The translations under genes and the position numbers were made by a program. The notes under the pieces were generated by a model. The model was not told the origin of the DNA, made no database searches, and saw nothing but the letters and a program-made list of their open reading frames with translations. DNA of 64,000 bases, from the NCBI GenBank assembly GCA_023369685.1, contig SACZ01000003.1, positions 652,330 through 716,329 on the forward strand, in the 5' to 3' direction. Positions 43,612 to 52,814 of this stretch are shown one piece after another. Each line of letters opens with the position of its first letter. The stretch's first letter is position 1. This stretch comes from Prolixibacteraceae bacterium JC049. Its GTDB lineage: Bacteria > Bacteroidota > Bacteroidia > Bacteroidales > Prolixibacteraceae.

Positions 43612-45255
43612 ATGAAACGAATGATCGTACCTATTGCATTGGCCGGCATTGTATTGTTTGGTGCATGTACGGGGAATAAGAAAAAGGAAGAGGTGAAAGT
43701 TTCACCTTACCAACAAAAGGCGGATGAGTTTGCAGAATTCAAATTAACTACAGATTTGAGTCAGCTTTCAGAAAAAGAGAAGCAAATGTTACCTCTTTTA
43801 TTTGAAGCAGCAAAAATTGCCGAATCGATTTTCTGGAAACAGGCATATGGCGATAAAAATGAAGTATTGGCAAAAGTAGCTGGCGATATAGCTGGTGAGA
43901 AGTTTGTGAATATCAACTATGGCCCATGGGAACGACTAAACGATAATAAACCATTTGTTGAAGGTTATAGTGCTAAACCTAAAGGATCTCAGTTTTATCC
44001 AACAAACATGACTGAAGCTGAGTTTAAAGCATTGAATGATGAGCAAAAAGCAAGCCTTTATACAATGGTTACTCGCAATGCAGAAGGTAAACTAGAGGCT
44101 GTGCCATATCATATCGCTTTCGAAAAAGAGGTAAAACAAATGGCTGCTTTAGTAAAGAAAGCTTCGGAGCTGGCTGAAGATGCTGGATTGAAGAAGTATT
44201 TGGAATTGCGTGCTAAAGCACTATTAACCGACGATTATTACGATAGTGATATTGCATGGTTGGATATGAAAACCAATGGAATTGATTTCATCATTGGTCC
44301 TATCGAGAACTACGAAGATCAACTTTATGGATACAAGGCTGCTTACGAATCGTTTATCTTAATCAAAGATAAAGAGTGGAGTAAGAAGTTAGTTCGCTTT
44401 GCCAAGTTGTTACCTGAGCTGCAGAAACAATTACCTTGTGAAGCAAAATACAAAGCAGACACTCCGGGGTCCGATTCAGACTTAAATGCATACGATGCTG
44501 TTTTCTATGCGGGTGATTGTAATGCAGGTAGTAAGACTATTGCCATTAACTTACCAAACGACGAGCGTGTAAGAGCTAATAAAGGTTCTAGAAAACTTCA
44601 GCTAAAGAACTCTATGCAGGCTAAGTTCGATAAGATTTTAACTCCAATTTCGAACTTGTTGATTGATGAATCGCAACGCAAACACGTGAAGTTCGATGCA
44701 TTCTTCGAAAATACAATGTTCCATGAGGTAGCTCACGGATTGGGAATGGGAAAAACTTGCGATGGCAAGCAAACTGTTCGTGAAGCTCTAAAAGAAACAT
44801 ATACTTCTATTGAAGAAGGAAAAGCTGATATTGTAGGGTTGTGGTGTGTAACTAAGCTGTACGAAATGGGCGAATTGAAAGAGAAAGAGTTGATGGATAA
44901 CTTTGTTACATTCATGGCAGGTATCTTCCGTTCAGTGCGATTTGGAGCAGCAAGTGCACACGGAAAAGCCAATATGATGCGTTTCAACTACTTCTCGGAG
45001 ACTGGTGCATTTGTTAAAGATGCTACTACAGGAACTTACAAAGTAGATTTTGATAAAATGAAGCAGGCAATGCTTGATCTTTCTGCAACCATTCTTAAAA
45101 TTCAAGGCGATGGCGATTATGCTACAGCTAAGAAGATGATTGAAGAAAAAGGCAATATTGGAGCAGTATTAAAAGCCGACTTAGATCGAATTGCAAAAGC
45201 TGGAATTCCTAGAGATATTGTATTCGTTCAAGGAAAAGAAGTTTTGGGATTGTAA
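43612..45255 (+). CDS. M49 (dipeptidyl-peptidase III-like) family metallopeptidase lipoprotein
   Basis: Product of 547 aa with a lipobox ending in Cys19 (LFGAC). The zinc motif is H371-E372-V-A-H375 followed by GLG, and EEGKAD (401-406) is the second zinc-ligand segment. Classical M49 enzymes have HExxGH instead of the five-residue HExxH, and EECRAD for the second segment; this variant is known in Bacteroidota proteins annotated as M49-like or dipeptidyl-peptidase III family. It is sometimes mislabelled dihydrofolate reductase in databases. It should hydrolyse short peptides in the periplasm or at the surface. Single gene. Confidence 0.8.
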   Translation: MKRMIVPIALAGIVLFGACTGNKKKEEVKVSPYQQKADEFAEFKLTTDLSQLSEKEKQMLPLLFEAAKIAESIFWKQAYGDKNEVLAKVAGDIAGEKFVNINYGPWERLNDNKPFVEGYSAKPKGSQFYPTNMTEAEFKALNDEQKASLYTMVTRNAEGKLEAVPYHIAFEKEVKQMAALVKKASELAEDAGLKKYLELRAKALLTDDYYDSDIAWLDMKTNGIDFIIGPIENYEDQLYGYKAAYESFILIKDKEWSKKLVRFAKLLPELQKQLPCEAKYKADTPGSDSDLNAYDAVFYAGDCNAGSKTIAINLPNDERVRANKGSRKLQLKNSMQAKFDKILTPISNLLIDESQRKHVKFDAFFENTMFHEVAHGLGMGKTCDGKQTVREALKETYTSIEEGKADIVGLWCVTKLYEMGELKEKELMDNFVTFMAGIFRSVRFGAASAHGKANMMRFNYFSETGAFVKDATTGTYKVDFDKMKQAMLDLSATILKIQGDGDYATAKKMIEEKGNIGAVLKADLDRIAKAGIPRDIVFVQGKEVLGL

Positions 45256-45278
45256 TTCCAACATTAAAATATTGAATG

Positions 45279-45307
45279 AAGGCTGTCAGTTTTGGCAGCC
45301 TTTTTTC
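45279..45307. terminator. Bidirectional terminator after the M49-like gene
   Basis: AAGGCTGTCA pairs with TGGCAGCCTT (one G-U) around a short loop and is followed by T6. Confidence 0.85.
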
Positions 45308-45326
45308 GTATTATGGGCAAAATATT

Positions 45327-45950
45327 TTATCCCATTAAATTGAATATGGCTATCGCAAATAGATAAAATCGAAGAAAACGAAAAAGACCGAATAGAAGAT
45401 AGCTTCTAAGACGATAGCCAATCATTCCGGCCGCAATACTTACCATAGAAAAGGGAACAGGAAGTAGTGCTCCCACAACAATTAAAAAACCACCCCATTT
45501 GCGGATATGAGTAAGATGTTGTTTTAACTTATTAGTGGTGCGTTGCTGTAGTTTCGGTATGCGCATTAATAAATAACCTATCAGGTAAGAGGTGCAACCG
45601 CCCAAATAAGAAAGTAAAGCCAGAATGGATAAGAATCGAATAGGAGCATCTAAGGTCTTTACCCAAGCAATGAATAACTCTGGTGGAACTAAGCCCAAAA
45701 TCGACTCAGAAATGTAAAAGAAAAGCATTAATGATCCCACAGAGAAGAACTGTGAAGCTTGATAGAACAGTTCTTTGAAATCAAGGACGTAATATTCCAG
45801 GAAAATAAGGACTGCAGCAATACCTACTACAGGAAGAACTACCTTCTTTAAACTAGAAAGAATAAATGGATAGAAGCCAGTGTAGCTGTAGTATTGATGT
45901 AAAAGTTGTAAATAGGGTTTACGGTTGCGTTTTATTGTTGGTGTTTTCAT
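45327..45950 (-). CDS. VTT/DedA-like membrane protein (YqaA type)
   Basis: Product of 207 aa with four to five membrane helices (about 33-52, 68-90, 105-128, 155-180 and 186-206). The segment FLIVVGALLPVPFSMVSIAAGMIGYR matches the conserved VTT/SNARE-associated domain of the DedA superfamily. Characterised members move lipids across the membrane; the substrate here is unknown. The basic N-terminal 28 residues lie before the first helix. Single gene facing the M49-like gene. Confidence 0.85.
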   Translation of the reverse strand: MKTPTIKRNRKPYLQLLHQYYSYTGFYPFILSSLKKVVLPVVGIAAVLIFLEYYVLDFKELFYQASQFFSVGSLMLFFYISESILGLVPPELFIAWVKTLDAPIRFLSILALLSYLGGCTSYLIGYLLMRIPKLQQRTTNKLKQHLTHIRKWGGFLIVVGALLPVPFSMVSIAAGMIGYRLRSYLLFGLFRFLRFYLFAIAIFNLMG

Positions 45951-46080
45951 CGTTGATCTTTATTTGTAGGGGGCAAAATGAATACTCCCGAGTGCTAATT
46001 ATCTATTAAAAAGCAAATGTGAGTGAGTGAAATTCAAATTGCTATTTCTGTTAATAGTTTTTAAAATGATGTGTGTGCTG

Positions 46081-46386
46081 TTATAGTGTGAAGAAGAATT
46101 GTTTTGGAGGAGGATAATTAACCTCTATGAGGCTGTTCTCGTTGTATATACGATCAGCTATTTTTATAGAATGAGAGTTGAGTTGTATATATGATAATTC
46201 TGTGATTTGCTGAATGTTGAAGTGGTCAGAAACAATTTCGTTATTTTCAGACGTAAGCTCATCTGATTCTGAAGCACATTCTAAATAACTAGACATAGAA
46301 TCTGTTGGCACTGAATATAAAATTGAAGTATTTATAAGCAGTGTTAAAACAACGATCAGATAATATGCAATACTCTTCTTCCCCAT
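46081..46386 (-). CDS. Small exported protein of unknown function
   Basis: Product of 101 aa. An N-terminal helix (residues 5-25, YYLIVVLTLLINTSILYS) is a signal peptide or anchor. The rest is Ser/Glu-rich with predicted strands (SIKIADRIYNENSLIEV) and ends in a short Pro tail (YPPPKQFFFTL). I do not recognise a family. Similar short exported proteins with a YPPP-type C-terminus are frequent in Bacteroidota. Coding is likely but not certain, because the frame is short. Confidence 0.5.
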   Translation of the reverse strand: MGKKSIAYYLIVVLTLLINTSILYSVPTDSMSSYLECASESDELTSENNEIVSDHFNIQQITELSYIQLNSHSIKIADRIYNENSLIEVNYPPPKQFFFTL

Positions 46387-46861
46387 TCAACTCATTATAA
46401 TTTGGAAAGCAAAAATAGAAAAATAGGGTTTACTCAAGTGAAAATAATTGTTAAGTGTAGTTAAAGAAAGAAGAAGTAGGGAAACTCCCCATTGGAATTA
46501 GGATGTGCCCTGTAAAACAGAGTTGGGCTGGCGTGTATTTTTGAGCGAAAATGACAGTGTAAGTAATAGACAAAATAATAGTTCCATTAGTTTGAATACA
46601 GAAAGCGCATTTGCATTTTAATAAGTATTTTGTTTGGGGTAAAGATTTGATTTTTTAGTTATAGCGTTGCGTGTTATTCCAAATGCAAGGTATTTTGCAA
46701 ATGTGCTTCTTTTGTATCTTTTAGAGAGTTTCAATCTAATTGAATAAGATAAAATAGATCGATCTGCTACTTCTGTAAATCACTTATAATACTACTGGAT
46801 AAACTAGTTCAAGCAAGAAGTGTTAATTTTATACTTTCTTCCACTTAATCAAAATCGATAA
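46387..46861. other. Intergenic region with a GGGA-TCCC motif
   Basis: The 475-bp gap between the small exported protein gene and the sensor kinase holds the palindrome GGGAAACTCCCC at 46479-46490, which recurs before nhaA. I see no coding frame, tRNA or other repeat. Confidence 0.5.
46474..46494 (+). promoter_or_regulatory. GGGA-N3-TCCC palindromic motif upstream of the sensor kinase
   Basis: GTAGGGA-AAC-TCCCCATTG is nearly identical to the motif at 48788-48807, which has GTAGGGA-TT-TCCCCATTG. The palindrome core is GGGA and TCCC. A binding site for the adjacent NarL-type regulator is a fair guess. Confidence 0.45.
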
Positions 46862-48115
46862 ATGAAGCGAAATATTGCAATTAAGCAGAAAATTGTGTTG
46901 ATATTATTGCTATTTAGCATCGCTGCTTTTGCTGGTATAATTTATACGCTGACAGTGAGTTCGAGGCAAGATAAGCAGCATCTGAAACTAGTTGAAAATT
47001 CAGAGAAGATTGAGATAAAAATATACAATGCCCGTGTCGAGCTTTCGAACTACCTGAAGAGCTTCAATGTAGAGTCGAAGGATAGTGTAGTTGGCTTACT
47101 GGATAAAGTTCGTAGAAATATTAACCTGATAAAAGAAACAGTTGCTGATGAAGATGAAATGCTATCTGCGGTTCAATTCAGGAAGGAGCTAAGTGAGTTA
47201 GATAAGCAAATTGTAGCACTTGATTCTGTGTTGGTTCAAGCCATCCGACTGAAGCAAGAAAAGGGAGTGAACGAAGAGATGGCTATCTATTCCAAAGCCT
47301 TTATTCGATATGAAAATGTACTCCATCGTTATTTGAAAGAGAAAGATTTTGAACTGAAGAAGCGTGTTTTTTTATTGATGGGCGGAATATTCATAATTCT
47401 GATTGGAACCTTAACTCTTGTACTCCGATTAATGAATACACTTATTCGGACACATGGGGAGCTTGTTCGTGTGGCCATGACTGTAGAGCATAAGGAGCGC
47501 AAAAGAATTGCCCGGGAATTGCACGATGGCTTGGGAGCAATGCTGTCGAGTATGAGAATGTATGCTATGGTGATGGAGAAAGATTTCCAAGCAGACAGTA
47601 AGGTGTTGAATAAAATTCGACATGTAAAAGAACTTTCCAAACAAGCATTAGATACTGTTGCCGAAGTAGTGGATGATTTAAATCCATCGGTTTTAAATCG
47701 ATATGATTTGGAAGAATCGTTGGAGCGATTGGTGAATAAAATAAATAATTTTGGGCAGCTGGAGGTAGTCCTTAAGACCAATGGTTTGGGAATTCAGCCA
47801 AGAAAGAGTACACAGGTTGTTTTATATCGAATATGTAGTGAGTTGATTAATAATACACTGAAGCATGCTAATGCCACACAAGTGATGATTGAGTTGTCGG
47901 GTGATAGGATTTTAAAGCTAAAGTACCAGGACAATGGAGATGGATTCGATTTTGATGAGAAGAGAATTGAATCGAATAGTGGTATTGGGTTACAGAATAT
48001 TATCGAAAGGGTGGAGTCGGTAGGTGGTAGCTGGTCTATTTCTACCGCACCACAAAAGGGCTTTTCCATAAAAATACAGTTTGTCATTAGTCAACTTCCG
48101 AAAAATGAAAAGTAG
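46862..48115 (+). CDS. NarL-system type sensor histidine kinase (HisKA_3)
   Basis: Product of 417 aa. Membrane helices at about 10-31 and 169-190 flank a periplasmic sensor region of about 135 residues, mostly helical. The cytoplasmic part has the HisKA_3 motif RKRIARELHDGLGAML with phosphoacceptor His221, then an HATPase domain with ELINNTLKHA (N box), QDNGDGFDFD (G1) and GIGLQNI (G2). It has no cytoplasmic PAS domain. It is cotranscribed with the response regulator, whose start follows its stop directly. The signal is unknown. Confidence 0.94.
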   Translation: MKRNIAIKQKIVLILLLFSIAAFAGIIYTLTVSSRQDKQHLKLVENSEKIEIKIYNARVELSNYLKSFNVESKDSVVGLLDKVRRNINLIKETVADEDEMLSAVQFRKELSELDKQIVALDSVLVQAIRLKQEKGVNEEMAIYSKAFIRYENVLHRYLKEKDFELKKRVFLLMGGIFIILIGTLTLVLRLMNTLIRTHGELVRVAMTVEHKERKRIARELHDGLGAMLSSMRMYAMVMEKDFQADSKVLNKIRHVKELSKQALDTVAEVVDDLNPSVLNRYDLEESLERLVNKINNFGQLEVVLKTNGLGIQPRKSTQVVLYRICSELINNTLKHANATQVMIELSGDRILKLKYQDNGDGFDFDEKRIESNSGIGLQNIIERVESVGGSWSISTAPQKGFSIKIQFVISQLPKNEK

Positions 48116-48116
48116 T

Positions 48117-48770
48117 ATGAGTAAGAATAAATTGTCGGTTGTTTTAGTAGACGATCATAAAATCTTTCGGGATGGTTTTATGTTATTGCTTCAAAGTTTC
48201 GATTTTGTAGAAGTGATTGGACAAGCAGCAAATGGGAAAGAATTTCTGGAGTTGTTGAAGTTTGAAGTGCCCGATATTGTTTTTATGGATATAAATATGC
48301 CTGATATGAATGGAGTGGAAGCAACCCAGCAGGCGTTGACTCAATTCCCCAATTTGAAGATAATTGCACTGACTACTTTTATGGATGACGATTACCTGGA
48401 TCAGATGCTAATGGCAGGAGTAGAAGGCTATATGCTTAAAAGTGCAGAGATAGACGAATTTGAAAGAGCAATATTAAAAGTAAATGAGGGAGGAAACTAT
48501 TTTTCAAGTGAGATTGTTACTCTGTTGGCAGATAAGTTGAATCTCTTGCGTGATAAAAAGAAAAAAAGTGCTGTGCCTGAGTTTACCGAAAGGGAAAATG
48601 AAGTGCTGGCACTAATCTGTAAAGGTTTTGGAAATAAGGAAATAGCAGAAAAAACTTTTTTAAGTCCAAAGACTATTGAAAAACATAAAAGTAGTTTATT
48701 CCAAAAAACTAAAACCAACAACACAGTTAATCTAGTTATTTACGCATTTAAACATCAGTTAGTGAATTAA
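48117..48770 (+). CDS. LuxR/NarL family response regulator
   Basis: Product of 217 aa from ATG at 48117, one nt after the kinase stop; a further ATG at 48105 in the same frame overlaps the kinase end. Receiver domain: VVLVDDHKIFRDGF, VFMDINMPDMNGVE (phosphoacceptor Asp), IALTTFMDDDY and MLKSA (Lys). A C-terminal LuxR HTH (FTEREnEVLALICKGFGNKEIAEKTFLSPKTIEKH) follows. It should bind DNA when phosphorylated by the upstream kinase. The next gene is nhaA, so sodium or pH homeostasis is a possible target. Confidence 0.93.
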   Translation: MSKNKLSVVLVDDHKIFRDGFMLLLQSFDFVEVIGQAANGKEFLELLKFEVPDIVFMDINMPDMNGVEATQQALTQFPNLKIIALTTFMDDDYLDQMLMAGVEGYMLKSAEIDEFERAILKVNEGGNYFSSEIVTLLADKLNLLRDKKKKSAVPEFTERENEVLALICKGFGNKEIAEKTFLSPKTIEKHKSSLFQKTKTNNTVNLVIYAFKHQLVN

Positions 48771-48787
48771 ACGTTTTAGTAATGTTT

Positions 48788-48807
48788 AAGTAGGGATTTC
48801 CCCATTG
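48788..48807 (+). promoter_or_regulatory. Second GGGA-TCCC motif, before nhaA
   Basis: GTAGGGATTTCCCCATTG repeats the motif at 46474-46494 with one base less in the spacer. It lies 64 nt before the nhaA ATG and 18 nt after the response regulator stop. Confidence 0.5.
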
Positions 48808-48871
48808 ATTGATTTTGCATTATCAAATAATTTTGCGTTTTTTGACCGAATCTCAGTTAACTTGTTTATAT

Positions 48872-50194
48872 ATGATTTCTAAATTAAAAGAGAAGAAAGT
48901 TTTTAGTAAAATAAAAGATCCATTAGTCGAGTTTGTTCGTCTGGAAGCCTTTGGGGGAATTGTGCTGATGGTTTTTACTGTATTAGCGTTAATCTTTGCT
49001 AACTCTCCGTTAAGTGATCAATTTTTAGCCTACTGGAAGCAATATGTTGGTTTTCAGTTTGGTGACTGGCAATTGAAAAAGACATTAATTCATTGGATTA
49101 ATGACGGGTTAATGGCCATTTTCTTTTTTGTAGTTGGACTGGAAATTAAGCGCGAGATGCTAACCGGTGCACTATCTTCAATTAAACAAGCCAGCTTGCC
49201 AATTTTTGCCGCTATAGGTGGAATGTTGGTTCCTGCATTGATTTACATCTTTTTGAATGGAGAAGGCCCCGGATCTCAAGGTTGGGGAGTACCAATGGCA
49301 ACAGACATTGCCTTTGCATTGGGAGTATTAATTCTATTGGGGAAACGAATTCCATTATCACTGAAGCTTTTGCTTACTTCAATTGCAATTGTCGATGATA
49401 TTGGTGCAGTAATGGTTATTGCTATTTATTACACCAGCGAAATTAGTTGGAGTTATTTGCTATATGGAGGTGGAATTTACATCGTTCTATGGATGCTAAA
49501 CCTACTTAATGTTCGCAAAGTTTCTGTGTACTTAATTCTTGGAATTATTCTATGGTACATGTTGTTGAAGTCGGGTGTACATGCTACGCTTGCAGGGGTT
49601 ATGCTAGCATTTACTATACCTGCTAAGGCCAGTAGAAATGTTCCAGAGTTTATAAAAGACAACACAAGAATATTAACACGATTAAATAAGAAGGTTGAAG
49701 AAGGAGAAGGGGATGCCGATCAACATAGTATCCAATCTTGTATTGGTGCAGTTGAAGATAACTGTGTACAAGTAATATCTCCTTTGTTACGATTAGAACA
49801 CTTCTTTCATTCATGGGTAGCCTATTTGATTATTCCTGTTTTTGCATTTGCGAATGCTGGTGTAGTAATCGATGCAGAGCTAATTACGAAAGTGAATGAC
49901 CCTGTATTCTTAGGTATTTTATTTGGTTTGTTACTTGGTAAGCCAATTGGAATATTTTTATTCTCTTACCTGAGTGCAGTGGTAGGTTGGTCGCAAAAGC
50001 CTCTAGATGTTAGCTGGAAACAGATTGTTGGAATTGGATTCCTGGGAGGAATTGGATTTACAATGTCTTTCTTCGTTTCGCAATTGGCATTCTTAGACGA
50101 GAATGTATTAAGTTTAGCTAAGCTAGGAGTGCTTGTGGCATCGCTAATTGCAGGTTCTGTAGGATTTGCATTACTGCGATTTGGAAAGAAATAA
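48872..50194 (+). CDS. nhaA: Na+/H+ antiporter NhaA
   Basis: Product of 440 aa from ATG at 48872; the frame is open upstream to a TTG, without start signals. About twelve helices. Hallmarks: AFGGIVLMVFTVLALIFANSPL in TM1, DGLMAIFFFVVGLEIKREML (motif of TM3), IAIVDDIGAVMVIAIYY with the two Asp of the ion site, and LGKPIGIFLFSYL near the end. It exchanges sodium for protons across the inner membrane and is active at high pH or salt. A marine habitat would fit. Position after the NarL-type system suggests control by it. Confidence 0.96.
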   Translation: MISKLKEKKVFSKIKDPLVEFVRLEAFGGIVLMVFTVLALIFANSPLSDQFLAYWKQYVGFQFGDWQLKKTLIHWINDGLMAIFFFVVGLEIKREMLTGALSSIKQASLPIFAAIGGMLVPALIYIFLNGEGPGSQGWGVPMATDIAFALGVLILLGKRIPLSLKLLLTSIAIVDDIGAVMVIAIYYTSEISWSYLLYGGGIYIVLWMLNLLNVRKVSVYLILGIILWYMLLKSGVHATLAGVMLAFTIPAKASRNVPEFIKDNTRILTRLNKKVEEGEGDADQHSIQSCIGAVEDNCVQVISPLLRLEHFFHSWVAYLIIPVFAFANAGVVIDAELITKVNDPVFLGILFGLLLGKPIGIFLFSYLSAVVGWSQKPLDVSWKQIVGIGFLGGIGFTMSFFVSQLAFLDENVLSLAKLGVLVASLIAGSVGFALLRFGKK

Positions 50195-50215
50195 TAAAGC
50201 ATAAAATATCCAGAG

Positions 50216-50252
50216 AAATGACTAGTCATAGATTAATGGCTAGTCATTTTTT
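50216..50252. terminator. Bidirectional terminator between nhaA and the LysR gene
   Basis: AAATGACTAGTCAT pairs with ATGGCTAGTCATTT (14 bp, one mismatch) around a 6-nt loop, with a T run. Confidence 0.88.
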
Positions 50253-50265
50253 GTTTGTCTAAGCA

Positions 50266-51111
50266 TTAAATAAAAGACAGCTGGTTATTCGAAAGATATT
50301 CTATTAATTGAGCAATTTTGTCATTTTTCAAACTCTTTTGAGCATACGAAAGTCCTATTTCCCTAAAGTTTTGAGGTCCATTGTGCGGCTTTATTTGAAA
50401 GCCTTTCCAATCTTTTACAAAATATTCAGGAAGAAATGTAATTCCCAATCCCGCCATTAAAAGTGTTAACACTTCGTTTTTACTTTGACAGTTGGCTACT
50501 GTATTCCATTTTTCACCCGAGTTATTCAAAATAGCAAGACTTTGTTGATGCGCCTCACATGGAGGGCAATGAATAAATGGCTCACCACTTAAATCTTCGA
50601 TGTTTACCACCTCTTTTTCAATCAGCGGATTATTGTTGGGAATACAAAGTACATAGTTCTCTTTCTGAAGAGGCAGAAACAGGTGCTCTTCAAACTTCCA
50701 TTCTCTTATGAGTAGATTTATATCACAATCGCGACTAATTGGACGAACATCCCATTCGATTTCACCGAGAATTTCAGCTGCTTTCTGGAAAAACTTGTTT
50801 TTAAAACTCTGAGGAAGACTGTCTGCAATTCCAATAATTATTTTCGATTTAAAATCACCTTCCTTAAACATTTGTGGAATGGCATTTAGCTCGCCTAGAA
50901 TACGTTTGGCTATCGGGTACAAATAATGTGCATCTTCTTTTATTTCCACACCTCGTTTATGACGTGTAAACAACTCTTTCCCGATCGATTCTTCCAACTG
51001 CTTTAAGCCATTAGAGATATTGGGCTGAGAAACAAAACACTTTTCAGCTGCTCTTGAGAGATTCTGCTCTTCGTATACAGCTACAAAAAATCGAAGTAAT
51101 CTGGCATCCAT
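50266..51111 (-). CDS. LysR family transcriptional regulator
   Basis: Product of 281 aa. The N-terminal winged HTH is standard (MDARLLRFFVAVYEEQNLSRAAEKCFVSQPNISNGLKQLEESI), and the periplasmic-binding-like inducer domain spans about 90-281 (EPFIHCPPCEAHQQSL, GLGITFLPEYFV). The Cys pair around CPPC is unusual and could serve for redox sensing, as in OxyR-type proteins; this is an inference. The SDR gene is divergent with a 122-nt spacer that contains its promoter, and LysR regulators usually control such a neighbour. Confidence 0.93.
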   Translation of the reverse strand: MDARLLRFFVAVYEEQNLSRAAEKCFVSQPNISNGLKQLEESIGKELFTRHKRGVEIKEDAHYLYPIAKRILGELNAIPQMFKEGDFKSKIIIGIADSLPQSFKNKFFQKAAEILGEIEWDVRPISRDCDINLLIREWKFEEHLFLPLQKENYVLCIPNNNPLIEKEVVNIEDLSGEPFIHCPPCEAHQQSLAILNNSGEKWNTVANCQSKNEVLTLLMAGLGITFLPEYFVKDWKGFQIKPHNGPQNFREIGLSYAQKSLKNDKIAQLIEYLSNNQLSFI

Positions 51112-51147
51112 AAGAAAAAATTATAATGACTATTGAAAAATAGTATT

Positions 51148-51177
51148 TTGATACAGCAAAGATACGGAATACATTTG
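51148..51177 (+). promoter_or_regulatory. Promoter of the SDR gene
   Basis: TTG at 51148-51150, 19-nt spacer and TACATTTG at 51170-51177. It lies in the spacer shared with the divergent LysR gene. Confidence 0.75.
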
Positions 51178-51233
51178 CAATGTCTTTGTAACACAGGGTA
51201 AGATGATTATAAAAAAAACAAATATCTATTATC

Positions 51234-51965
51234 ATGAAAACAAATAATAAGCTAGTAGTAATAACAGGAGCAAGTTCTGGCTTTGGATTAGAGTTGGCTA
51301 AGGAGTTTGCAAAAGATGGTTATCCAATGTTGCTTTTGGCTCGTCGAGTAGAAAAAATGGAAGAGCTTGAGTTGCCAAATACCATTTGCCGAAAAGTAGA
51401 TGTAACCAATAAAGAAGAGTTTGAGTTGGCAGTGCGTGAGGCAGAAGCCATTTATGGTAAAACCGACCTAATTGTAAATAATGCAGGAGTAATGCTGCTA
51501 GGCGATTTAGCTACTCAAGATGCTAAAGAGTGGAAGACCATGATGGATGTAAACGTGATGGGAGTGATGAATGGTATGCAAATAGTAATGACAGACATGA
51601 AAGAGCGAAGAAATGGTACCATCATTAATGTTTCTTCTATTGCAGGGATACAACCATTTGGGAACCATGCGGCTTATTGTGCTAGCAAGTTCGGAGTAAC
51701 CGGTTTAACTCGTGTTGCACGTGGCGAGATGAGTCCTTTCAATGTTCGAGTGTTGTCAATCATGCCAGGTGCGGTAAGTACAGAATTACTGGGACATACT
51801 ACCGATAAGAATATCATCGATGGTTACAATGCCTGGAAAGAATCGGTTGGAGCTGTGAATATTACTGCCAACGATGTAGCAAAGACCATAAAGTACAGCT
51901 ACGAACTTCCTCAAGCAGTTTCGTTACGCGAAATTGTAATTACTGATACCATGCAAGACGCATAG
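51234..51965 (+). CDS. Short-chain dehydrogenase/reductase
   Basis: Product of 243 aa. Classical SDR: nucleotide site TGASSGFGLELA (11-22), NNAGVM motif, catalytic Ser in INVSSIAG, and YCASKFG with the Tyr-xxx-Lys pair. Arg residues after the second strand (LLLARRVEKME) favour NADP(H). Substrate unknown. Its position next to a divergent LysR gene suggests that it is induced by a metabolite the LysR protein senses. It ends before a long hairpin terminator. Confidence 0.93.
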   Translation: MKTNNKLVVITGASSGFGLELAKEFAKDGYPMLLLARRVEKMEELELPNTICRKVDVTNKEEFELAVREAEAIYGKTDLIVNNAGVMLLGDLATQDAKEWKTMMDVNVMGVMNGMQIVMTDMKERRNGTIINVSSIAGIQPFGNHAAYCASKFGVTGLTRVARGEMSPFNVRVLSIMPGAVSTELLGHTTDKNIIDGYNAWKESVGAVNITANDVAKTIKYSYELPQAVSLREIVITDTMQDA

Positions 51966-51980
51966 AAAAATAGATATGAG

Positions 51981-52033
51981 ATTTCCTCATTGCATGTGAG
52001 TTAGGGAAGCTTGCCCAAACGTAATGAGGAAAC
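51981..52033. terminator. Long hairpin after the SDR gene, probable terminator
   Basis: TTTCCTCATT pairs with AATGAGGAAA with a 33-nt loop in which GGGAAGCTTGCCC can form a second stem. The region after it is T-rich. Confidence 0.6.
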
Positions 52034-52042
52034 CTTGTATTA

Positions 52043-52633
52043 TTATATTTTCAAATAAACTTTGTTTTTATCTAAGAAACGAAAAATCAAAATGAGTAGA
52101 CAAAGAGCTGCTGAGTGTAACAGTAAAGGATACCAGTTACCCGTAACAGATTCCAAACCGAAAAGTGCTTTATGACTTATAGCACTAAGATTGATAAATC
52201 GATTATAGGCAAACAGCATGTAAACCAATAAGGCATTTCGGCCTAAGAATACAAATGGTTTTGTCCATTTAGTGTAACCGGCCACATCAACAATGTCAAA
52301 AAACAGTGCAAGCAAAAGCGTACAGTAACCTCCGGAAATTAGTGTGAACGAGGTAAGCCATAGTTTCTTTATACAGGGCTCATGAAAGGTAAGCAAATGA
52401 CCAGCTATTGTTAGTACTGTTCCCAGAATAAGTATTTTTTTTAGTTTCTCTTGTTTTGAAATCTGTTTGCTGGCCAATATTTGACCGGAGAAGGCTCCCA
52501 ACATTACGGTCGCAATAAATCCTAAACTAGTTAGAAACCAAGAATATTCTGGATTACCCATATGTTTGGGCATTATCAATTGATCGATATAAATGGCTAA
52601 GTTGCCTTTTACCGATAAGTCAAATCCTGGTAC
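52043..52633 (-). pseudogene. C-terminal half of a HGSNAT-like (DUF5009/DUF1624) acyltransferase, disrupted
   Basis: On the minus strand the frame (NFVPGFDLSVKGNLAIYIDQ, then KHMGNPEYSWFLTSLGFIAT) continues for about 195 residues with six membrane helices and stops at 52043. It matches the second half of heparan-alpha-glucosaminide N-acetyltransferase-like proteins. The segment VPGFDLSVKGNLAIYIDQ is the conserved motif after helix 5 in this family (usual form IPVPG). The N-terminal half is about 1.4 kb away on the same strand. No start codon of its own: only a frame opening into the insert, with a TAG upstream. It is one broken gene with the fragment at 54009-54521. Confidence 0.85.
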
Positions 52634-52677
52634 AAAATTTATTAACTACATATTAGTTTACACAAATCAGTTAAAAT

Positions 52678-52702
52678 AAAAAGTCCTTAATTGGACTTTT
52701 TT
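52678..52702. terminator. Hairpin terminator inside the insert
   Basis: AAAAAGTCC pairs with GGACTTTTT around TTAATT, with T-rich ends on both strands. Confidence 0.8.
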
Positions 52703-52814
52703 CATTTTTCTATCAAATTATGGCAAGTAATTTTTCTATAATATCACTATTCTTATAATACTTTAATTTATTTGTTTTTAATACGTGTGCTGAATATTAT
52801 CAGACAATATAAAA

